NCBI RefSeq assembly: GCF_014650715.1
Contig: NZ_BMVM01000024.1
Location: forward strand, 26,730 to 90,729
Source: Streptomyces bluensis
GTDB lineage: Bacteria; Actinomycetota; Actinomycetes; Streptomycetales; Streptomycetaceae
Reading direction: 5' to 3'
Length of the DNA: 64,000 nt
The notes below the pieces were generated by a model. The model was not told where the DNA came from. It did no database searches and was given only the letters and a program-made list of their open reading frames with translations. Positions within the stretch are counted from its first letter, which is position 1. Every line of letters starts with the position of its first letter. Below are positions 17,259 through 25,300 of this stretch, in pieces. Made by a program: the position numbers and the translations under genes.

Positions 17259-17678
17259 TCAGGGCCGCTTTTCGGGGCCGGTCGCCGAGGCGGCCGCGGG
17301 GTCGGCGACGTCCTCCGGGACGGATCCCGCGAAGCCCGTCCCACCCTCGGCACGGCCCTGGTCGGAGCCGCTGTCCTCGGAAGGCGCGATCATCGGCTTC
17401 GGGGGGACCCGCACGAACGTCGAAGGCAGCGAGGGCGCGTTCTCCCGGCCCGCGTTGGCGATCACCACCGCGATATAGGGCAGAACCACACCGAGCACCA
17501 GCGCGACGATCGCGACATACCGCTCGACATTCCACAGGACCGCCGCCGCGATCACGGACAGCGTGCGGATCGACATCGAGATGACGTACCGCCGCTGCCT
17601 GCCACGCACATCGTCGGCGAGCCCTTGCCTGGCTCCGGTGATCCGGAAGACCTGGCCGTCGCTCTGCTTCCGCATCAC
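17259..17678 (-). CDS. DUF3099 domain membrane protein
   Basis: 139 residues; start GTG or the adjacent ATG. The N-terminal DGQVFRITGARQGLADDVRGRQRRYVISM fits DUF3099, followed by two helices (about 37-50 and 55-75, VAIVALVLGVVLPYIAVVI). The tail after residue 80 is disordered and charged. Function unknown. It is followed downstream by a strong terminator and preceded by a 200-base gap from tyrS. Confidence 0.8.
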   Translation of the reverse strand: MMRKQSDGQVFRITGARQGLADDVRGRQRRYVISMSIRTLSVIAAAVLWNVERYVAIVALVLGVVLPYIAVVIANAGRENAPSLPSTFVRVPPKPMIAPSEDSGSDQGRAEGGTGFAGSVPEDVADPAAASATGPEKRP

Positions 17679-17859
17679 GTTCCACCACCCGCCTGCGTCG
17701 GACGCTCCCCCGGCACGTACCTGGGCCCGGACCGGTCAGGGGACCGCGACCCGGACAAGGTCCACGTTACGCCGCGTCTGTGTCGCCTACGAGACTGGGG
17801 CACGTGTCGTCGGAGCGCACGGCAAGGGCGCGGAAACCAGCACCGTGCTCCCCGCGGTG

Positions 17860-17877
17860 CGCCCCTTCAACGGGGCG
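17860..17877 (-). terminator. Hairpin at the 3' end of tyrS
   Basis: CGCCCC-TTCAAC-GGGGCG, perfect 6-bp arms, begins immediately downstream of the tyrS stop. The remainder of the 17679-17878 gap holds no gene I can support. Confidence 0.6.
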
Positions 17878-17878
17878 A

Positions 17879-19147
17879 TCAGACTCCGGTGACCTCCACC
17901 GCGGCGAGGTTCTTCTTCCCACGCCGCAGCACCAGCCACCGCCCGTGCAGCAGATCCTCCTTGACGGGGACCGAGTCCTCCGCGGTGACCTTCACGTTGT
18001 TCACGTACGCCCCGCCCTCCTTCACCGTCCGCCGCGCGGCCGACTTGCTGGGCACGAGCCCGACCTCCGCGAAGAGGTCCACGACGGGACCGAGCTCGGC
18101 GACCTTGACGTGCGGCACCTCGGAGAGAGCCGCGGCCAGGGTCCGGTCGTCGAGATCGGTCAGTTCGCCCTGACCGAAGAGGGCCCTGGACGCGGCGATC
18201 ACGGCGGCCGTCTGGTCCGCGCCGTGCACCAGCGTCGTCAGCTCCTCGGCCAGCGCACGCTGCGCGGCCCGGGCCTGCGGACGCTCCTCGGTCTGCCGCT
18301 CCAGTTCCTCCAGCTCCGCACGGGACCGGAAGGACAGGATGCGCATGTACGTGGAGATGTCCCGGTCGTCCACGTTCAGCCAGAACTGGTAGAACGCGTA
18401 CGGCGTGGTCATCTCCGGGTCGAGCCAGATGGCGCCGCCTTCGGTCTTGCCGAACTTGGTCCCGTCCGCCTTGGTCATCAGCGGCGTCGCCAGCGCGTGC
18501 ACCTGAGCGTGCGGCTCCAGCCGGTGGATCAGGTCGAGCCCGGCCGTGAGGTTGCCCCACTGGTCGCTGCCGCCCTGCTGGAGCGTGCAGCCGTACCGTC
18601 GGTACAGCTCCAGGAAGTCCATGCCCTGGAGCAACTGGTAGCTGAACTCCGTGTAGCTGATGCCCTCTTCGGACTCCAGGCGCCGGGCGACCGAGTCCTT
18701 GGTCAGCATCTTGTTGACGCGGAAGTGCTTGCCGATGTCCCGGAGGAACTCGATGGCCGACATTCCGGCCGTCCAGTCCAGGTTGTTCACCATCACCGCG
18801 GCGTTCTCGCCCTCGAAGGACAGGAACGGCTCGATCTGCCCGCGCAGCCGGGTCACCCAGTTCGCGACCGTCTCCGGGTCGTTGAGCGTGCGCTCCGCCG
18901 TGGGGCGCGGGTCGCCGATCTGGCCGGTCGCCCCGCCCACCAGGGCGAGCGGACGCAGACCCGCCTGCTGGAGCCGGCGCATGGTGAGGACCTGCACCAG
19001 GTGGCCGACGTGCAGGCTGGCCGCCGTCGGGTCGAAACCGCAATAGAACGTGACGGGACCGTCCGCGAGCGCCTTGCGCAAAGCGTCCTCGTCAGTGGAC
19101 AGAGCGAACAGGCCCCGCCACTTCAGCTCGTCGACGATGTCCGTCAC
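17879..19147 (-). CDS. tyrS: Tyrosyl-tRNA synthetase
   Basis: 422-residue class I aminoacyl-tRNA synthetase charging tRNA-Tyr. The HIGH-like motif is in FDPTAASLHVGHLVQVL (HVGH). The KMSKS equivalent is KFGKT in TKADGTKFGKTEGG. The C-terminus has an S4-type RNA-binding domain (SKSAARRTVKEGGAYVNNVK). Length matches bacterial TyrRS. It starts at GTG. The gene to its right (TldE-like) is separated by 55 bases and points the same way. Confidence 0.96.
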   Translation of the reverse strand: MTDIVDELKWRGLFALSTDEDALRKALADGPVTFYCGFDPTAASLHVGHLVQVLTMRRLQQAGLRPLALVGGATGQIGDPRPTAERTLNDPETVANWVTRLRGQIEPFLSFEGENAAVMVNNLDWTAGMSAIEFLRDIGKHFRVNKMLTKDSVARRLESEEGISYTEFSYQLLQGMDFLELYRRYGCTLQQGGSDQWGNLTAGLDLIHRLEPHAQVHALATPLMTKADGTKFGKTEGGAIWLDPEMTTPYAFYQFWLNVDDRDISTYMRILSFRSRAELEELERQTEERPQARAAQRALAEELTTLVHGADQTAAVIAASRALFGQGELTDLDDRTLAAALSEVPHVKVAELGPVVDLFAEVGLVPSKSAARRTVKEGGAYVNNVKVTAEDSVPVKEDLLHGRWLVLRRGKKNLAAVEVTGV

Positions 19148-19202
19148 GGTTCTCGCGTCTCCTTGGTGATCATCGGGCAGTCGAGTGACTACCGCTACGA
19201 GG

Positions 19203-20612
19203 TTATACGCCCTGACTGACAGAGCTCATATTGAAATCCGGCACCCGCAGCGCGGGCATGGCGGCCCTGGTGAACCAGTCGCTCCACTCCCTGGGCAGCG
19301 TCTTCTCCGTGCGCCCGGCCTCAGTGGCCCGGCCCAGCAGGTCGACCGGCGACTCGTTGAACCGGAAGTTGTTCACCTCGCCGGTGACCTCGCCGTCCTC
19401 CACGAGGTACACGCCGTCCCGGGTCAGCCCGGTCAGCAGCAGCGTCGCCGGGTCCACTTCGCGGATGTACCAGAGGCAGGTCAGCAGCAGCCCGCGCCCG
19501 GTGTTCGCGACCATCTCCTCCAGGGAGCGGTCCTCGCCGCCGTCCAGGATCAGGTTCCCGATCAACGGTGTCACCGGCAGCTTGGTCAGGCCCGCGCTGT
19601 GCCGGGTGGTCGTCAGGTGCCGCAGCTCGCCCCCGCCGATCCACTCGGTCGCCGTCAGCGGCAGTCCGTTGTCGAACACCGACGCGTCGTCACCGGAGGA
19701 GTGCGCGAGCACGAAGGGGGAGGATTCCAGCCCCGGCTCGTTCGGGTCGCTGCGCAGCGTCAGCGGCAGCTCGGTCAGCTTCTCGCCGATCCGTGTGCCC
19801 CCGCCGGGCTTGCTGAAGACCGTGCGGCCCTCGGCGGCGTCCCGGGCCGACGCCGACCACATGTGGTAGATCAGCAGGTCCGCCACGGCCGTGGGCGGCA
19901 GCAGCGTCTCGTACCGCCCGGCGGGCAGCTCGACCCGCCGCGCGGCCCAGCCGAGCCGTACGGCCAGTTCCGCGTCCAGCGCCGCCGGGTCGACGTCCTT
20001 GAAGTCCCGCGTCGACCTGCCGGCCCACGCCGAGCGCGTACGGTCCGGGGACTTGGCGTTCAGCTCCAGCGTGCCGTTCGGCTGGTCGTGCCTCAGACGC
20101 AGCCCCGTCGACGTCCCCAGATAGCTGGAGACGAGCTCGTGGTTGGCGAACCCGTACAGCTCGCGGCCGCCCTCCCGCGCGCGGGCGAACGATTCCCCGA
20201 GCGCCGGCGCGAAGTCCGCGAACACGGCGGACGAGGTCTCAGCGGGCGCGTCCGTGAAGTGGGGCGACTGAGGGATGCCGGAGACGAGCGGCTGGGCGTC
20301 CTCGGCGGGACCCGCCCCGCGCGCGGCGGCCTCGGCGGCCCGGACGAGCGGCTCCAGCTCGTCGGCGGTGACGGCGGACCGCGACACGACGCCCGACGCC
20401 GTGCCCTCCTTGCCGTCGACGGTCGCGATGACCGTCAGCGTGCGCCCGCGCGTGACCCCGTTCGTGGTCAGCGCGTTGCCCGCCCACCGCAGGTTGGCCG
20501 TCGAGTGCTCGTCGGCGATCACCACACAGCCGTCGGCCCGGGACAGCTCCAGGGCGCGCTCGACGACCTCGTGCGGCTTGTTCGTGCGGTTCGTCGACGC
20601 GGCAGCGCTCAT
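19203..20612 (-). CDS. TldE/PmbA-like metallopeptidase-related protein
   Basis: 469 residues. Partner-type member of the TldD/TldE family: same fold as TldD but without the HExxxH zinc site. Family marks are VIADEHSTANLRWAGNALTTNGV near the start and the C-terminal domain GLTRDGVYLVEDGEVTGEVNNFRFNESP. TldD/TldE hetero-oligomers are known to degrade unfolded or modified peptides in several bacteria. It overlaps the upstream tldD gene by four bases, so the pair is coupled. Confidence 0.9.
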   Translation of the reverse strand: MSAAASTNRTNKPHEVVERALELSRADGCVVIADEHSTANLRWAGNALTTNGVTRGRTLTVIATVDGKEGTASGVVSRSAVTADELEPLVRAAEAAARGAGPAEDAQPLVSGIPQSPHFTDAPAETSSAVFADFAPALGESFARAREGGRELYGFANHELVSSYLGTSTGLRLRHDQPNGTLELNAKSPDRTRSAWAGRSTRDFKDVDPAALDAELAVRLGWAARRVELPAGRYETLLPPTAVADLLIYHMWSASARDAAEGRTVFSKPGGGTRIGEKLTELPLTLRSDPNEPGLESSPFVLAHSSGDDASVFDNGLPLTATEWIGGGELRHLTTTRHSAGLTKLPVTPLIGNLILDGGEDRSLEEMVANTGRGLLLTCLWYIREVDPATLLLTGLTRDGVYLVEDGEVTGEVNNFRFNESPVDLLGRATEAGRTEKTLPREWSDWFTRAAMPALRVPDFNMSSVSQGV

Positions 20613-22132
20613 CGACCGGCCTCCTGGGTCGTGTTGAGGATGTTGACGCCCTTGAAGAGAGCGGACGGGCAGCCGTGCGAGACGGCGGCGACCTGGCCGG
20701 GCTGGGCCTTGCCGCAGTTGAAGGCGCCACCGAGGACATACGTCCGGGGTCCGCCGACGGCGGCCAGGGACCCCCAGAAGTCGGTGGTCGTCGCCTGGTA
20801 CGCGACATCCCGCAGCTGCCCGGTGATCCGCCCGTTCACGATCTTGAAGAACCGCTGCCCGGTGAACTGGAAGTTGTACCTCTGCATGTCAATGGACCAC
20901 GACCGGTCACCGACGACATAGATCCCGCGGTCGACGCTGCCGATCAGGTCCTCGGTCGACAACCCGGCCGGGTCCGGCTGGAGCGACACGTTCGCCATGC
21001 GCTGCACGGGCACGTGGCCGGGGGAGTCGGCGTACGCGCACCCGTTGGACCGGTCGAAGCCGGTGAGCCGGGCGATCCTGCGGTCCAGCTGGTAGCCGAC
21101 GAGGGTCCCGTCCTTCACGAGGTCCCACGACTGCCCTGCGACCCCCTCGTCGTCGTACCCGATGGTCGCGAGGCCGTGCTCGGCGGTGCGGTCACCGGTG
21201 ACGTTCATGAGCTCGGAGCCGTACTTCAGCTTGCCGAGCTTGTCGAAGGTGGCGAAGGACGTGCCGGCGTACGCGGCCTCGTAGCCGAGCGCGCGGTCCA
21301 GCTCCGTGGCGTGCCCGATGGACTCGTGGATGGTCAGCCACAGGTTGGACGGGTCCACGACCAGGTCGTACACGCCCGCCTCGACGCTCGGCGCCCGCAT
21401 CTTCTCGGCGAGCAGCTCCGGGATCCGCGCCAGCTCGTCGTCCCAGTCCCAGCCGGTGCCCGTCAGGTACTCCCACCCGCGCCCGACGGGCGGCGCGAGG
21501 GTGCGCATGGAGTCGAACTCACCGCTGGACTCGTCGACGGACACGGCGGTGAACTGCGGATGCAGACGCACCCGCTGCTGGGTGGTCACGGTCCCGGCCG
21601 TATCCGCGTAGAACTTGTTCTCGTGCACCGTGAGCAGCGAGGCGTCCACATGGTCGACCCCGTCGGCCGCGAGCAGCCGCGCGCTCCAGTCGGTCAGCAG
21701 CCCCGACTTCTCCTCGTCGGGCACGCTGAAGGGATCGATCTCGTACGAGGACACCCACGTCTTCTCGGCGTGCACGGGCTCGTCGGCCAGCTCCACGCGC
21801 TCTTCGGACCCGGCGGCCCTGATCACCTGCGCGGAGAGCTTCGCCATGGCCACGGCCTGCGCGGCGACCTTCGCGGCCGCGTCCATGGTCAGGTCCACGC
21901 CGGACGCGAACCCCCACGTCCCGCCGTGCACCACCCGCACCGCGTACCCGAGGTCGGTCGTGTCCGACGACCCGGCCGGCTTGGCGTCCCGCAGCCGCCA
22001 GGCCGCGCTCCGCACCCGCTCGAACCGGAAGTCCGCGTGCTCTGCGCCGAGGGCGCGGGCGCGTGCTAGGGCGGCGTCGGCCAGCGCCCTGAGAGGCAGG
22101 GCCAGGAATGTCTCGTCGATGCCATGGGCCAT
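20609..22132 (-). CDS. tldD: TldD metalloprotease
   Basis: 507 residues from MAHGIDETFL. The zinc-site motif HESIGH (TIHESIGHATELDRAL) is visible near residue 265, with the conserved DDEGV region (IGYDDEGVAGQSWD) and the DRGIYV motif that follow in TldD. It works with the overlapping TldE-like gene. It is transcribed away from the helicase gene of the defence island across a 191-base divergent gap. It is the last core gene before the island. Confidence 0.93.
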   Translation of the reverse strand: MAHGIDETFLALPLRALADAALARARALGAEHADFRFERVRSAAWRLRDAKPAGSSDTTDLGYAVRVVHGGTWGFASGVDLTMDAAAKVAAQAVAMAKLSAQVIRAAGSEERVELADEPVHAEKTWVSSYEIDPFSVPDEEKSGLLTDWSARLLAADGVDHVDASLLTVHENKFYADTAGTVTTQQRVRLHPQFTAVSVDESSGEFDSMRTLAPPVGRGWEYLTGTGWDWDDELARIPELLAEKMRAPSVEAGVYDLVVDPSNLWLTIHESIGHATELDRALGYEAAYAGTSFATFDKLGKLKYGSELMNVTGDRTAEHGLATIGYDDEGVAGQSWDLVKDGTLVGYQLDRRIARLTGFDRSNGCAYADSPGHVPVQRMANVSLQPDPAGLSTEDLIGSVDRGIYVVGDRSWSIDMQRYNFQFTGQRFFKIVNGRITGQLRDVAYQATTTDFWGSLAAVGGPRTYVLGGAFNCGKAQPGQVAAVSHGCPSALFKGVNILNTTQEAGR

Positions 22133-22228
22133 GAAGCTCTCCCCGTCTGTTCTGCGGATGTCCGCAGTGAACCATGCCGTGCGGCGGCTGTGGGCGGCCA
22201 CCTCTTTCACGCGTTCGTGGGGCGTCCA

Positions 22229-22240
22229 TGGCAGTAGGCT
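22229..22240 (+). promoter_or_regulatory. Weak -10-like element upstream of the defence operon
   Basis: TAGGCT (22235-22240) fits the Streptomyces -10 pattern and lies about 85 bases upstream of the helicase ATG. No good -35 is visible at 17 bases. The whole 22133-22323 gap is the probable divergent promoter region; nothing else in it is clear. Confidence 0.25.
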
Positions 22241-22323
22241 GATGAGTCGTCGGCGACGGGGGTGTTGTCCGGGCAACGGCGCCGGTGGAGCCGTCGCAGC
22301 AGCAAGGGGGAGTACAGGCGACG

Positions 22324-25300
22324 ATGGATGTTTTCGGGGTCCACCACAACCTGATCAGTGACTACAGCGCCTTTACGAGTTCGCTGGTATCCGTCCGGGA
22401 CAGGGATATTCAGCAGCATCTCGATGAGGAGCAGGCACGCAAGGCTCGCTGGCCCGACCCCCGTATCTCACTCAACCCGAATTTCCGCAGTGGCGGCACC
22501 GTCGCTGAACTCGTCGATGCCGGCGTTCTTCACCCCATGTGCCGCGACTATTTCCGCGTGAAGGAACACGAGGAAGACCCAGGTTCCCGGACCCTGACGC
22601 TCCACCGCCACCAGCGGCAGGCGATCAATGCGGCTGGTCGCCGAGATTCGTACGTCCTCACCACGGGAACCGGCTCCGGCAAGAGCCTCGCCTACATTCT
22701 TCCCATCGTCAACGAGGTGCTGCGCCACCCGAATCCCGACGGCATTTCGGCGATCGTCGTCTATCCCATGAACGCGCTCGCCAACAGTCAGGAATACGAA
22801 CTCGCCCGCTATCTGCAATGGGGGATCCCCGAGGCGGACCGCCGAGTGACTTTCGCCCGGTACACCGGCCAGGAGGATGCTCAGGGAAAAGCGGCCGTAC
22901 TGCGCGCCAAGCCTGACATTCTGTTGACGAACTACGTGATGCTGGAGTACCTCCTCACGCGCCCTCACGAGCGGGAGGAACTCATCGGGGCAGCCCAGGG
23001 CCTCAGGTTTCTGGCTCTCGACGAACTGCACACCTATCGCGGCAGGCAGGGGGCGGATGTCGCCTTCCTCGTACGCAGGCTCCGGGACGCCTGTGCTGCC
23101 CCCGGCCTCCAGTGCATCGGTACGTCCGCCACTATGGCCAGCGCCGCCACGTTCGAGGACGCCCAGGAGAAGGTCGCAGACGTCGCATCCCGACTGTTCG
23201 GTACGACGGTGCGACCCGGCAATGTCATCGGCGAGACGCTGGAGCGGTCCACCGATCCGGTGGGGTACCTGGCGCTGCCCGCTGCCCAACGGAGAGCGGC
23301 GCTGGCCGCTGCTGTCCGCCGGGCCGCGCAGGAACCGCAGGCGCTGTCACGCGACTACTCGGTGTTGAAGGTCGATCCCCTCGCCATCTGGGTGGAGGAC
23401 TCCTTTGGACTGGTCGAGGACGAAAAAGCCGACGGCCGGCTGGTGCGCCGTACGCCGGTCACGGTGCCCGCGGCGGCAGCCGTGCTCAGCGAGGACTGCG
23501 GTGAGCACCAGGAGACGTGCCATACGGCGATCGAGGCTGTCCTGAGAGCCGGCGCGAAGGCGCTGCACCCGCAGCACAGACGTCCGCTGTTCGCCTTCAG
23601 GCTCCACCAGTTCCTCTCCAAGGGCGACACCGTCTACACGAGTCTCGAACCATCAGGGCAGCGCCACCTGACCAGCCAGTACCAGGTCAGTGTGCCTACG
23701 CAGCGCGACAAGCCGCTGATCCCCCTGGCGTTCTGCCGGGACTGCGGCCACGAATACCTGGTGGTGACCCGCGAGGAAGGCGCGGCCGGGCAGCGCTTCG
23801 TCGCACGCCGGGATCCCGAGGCCCCCGCCGAGGACGGCGACGGCTACCTCTACGTCAGTGAGGAGCGGCCCTGGCCGACCGCGCCCGACGAGTTCCTGGG
23901 AAGGCTGCCCGACAGCTGGGTCGAGACCGCCGATGACGGCTCGCGCTCCATCGTGCAGGCCCGCAGCGGTGACGTCCCGCGCGAGGTACGCATCGCTCCG
24001 GACGGAACGGTCCTCGCCGGAGCAGCGGCCGGAATGGGCGATGGAATGCGCGCCTGGTGGATCGCCGCCCCCTTCCGCTTCTGTCTGCGATGTCGCGTCA
24101 GCCACGAACAACTGCGCGCCCGTGATTTCGCGAAGCTCGCCACCTTCGCCGCCGAGGGCCGCAGCTCGGCGGTCTCCCTCATCAGCTCCAGCGTGGTGCG
24201 CTCCCTGCGCGGCCAGCAGGACATCGACGAGCGGGCGCGCAAACTCCTCACTTTCGTCGACAACCGTCAGGACGCCAGTCTCCAGGCCGGGCACTTCAAC
24301 GACTTCGCCCAGGTCACCCAGATCCGTGGCGCCCTGTACCGGGCACTCGCCGCCGCGGGCCCGGCGGGGCTGCGCCACGACGCGCTGCCGCAGGCCGTCG
24401 AGGAGGCGCTGGGCCTGTGCATGGAGGACTTCGCCCGCAACCCCGCAGCCAAGTACAGCCAACGTGAGTCCGCCCGCTCGGCCCTGCGAGCGGTCCTCGC
24501 CTACCGTGTCAACGCAGATCTCGAACGGGGCTGGCGCATCACCATGCCCAACCTCACCCAGACCGGACTGCTGCGGTTCGAGTACACGGACCTGCGGGAG
24601 ATCGCAGCCGACCAGGAGTGCTGGCAGGACGCACCCGCGGCGCTCGCCGGTGACTCTCCCGAGCACCGCGAGTACCTCGCCCGAGTCCTCCTTGACGAGC
24701 TCCGCCGGTCCCTCGCCGTCGACGAGCCGCTGTTGACACAGGCAGGGTTCGACCAGCTCCGGCGCCAGTCCGACGCCCACCTGCTCGGCGTCTGGGCGCT
24801 CCCGCCGAAGGAGCCGGGCGTGCCCTCGCGGGTCGCCTTCCCCGGCAGCGGCCCCAAGGGCGCCCCCTCCGGTGAGGCCATCTATCTCAGCGGCCTCGGG
24901 GCGTACGGCCGCTTCCTGCGCCGCCCCGACCAGTTCCATCAGATTCCCGGGCTTGCCGGCAAGCGCATGTCGGTCGCCGACGCGGACGCGGTGATCCGCG
25001 GCCTGCTGCGCGTCCTGGAGACCCAGGGGCTGGTCGCGATCGTCCGCGAGGAGCGGGACGGCTCACTCGGCCATCAGGTCAGAGCCGCCGCCCTGCGATG
25101 GCTGCCGGGTGACGGGCTCGCTCCCGAGCCCGACCCGCTGCGCAAGGTCAGCGATCCGGACGCCGAGCCCTACGTCAACGCCTACTTCAGAGACCTCTAC
25201 CGGGACACTGCGTCCCAGCTGACAGGCATCGAAGCCCGGGAGCACACCGCGCAGGTCCCCTCCGACCTGAGGGAGAAGCGGGAGAAGGCGTTCCGTGACG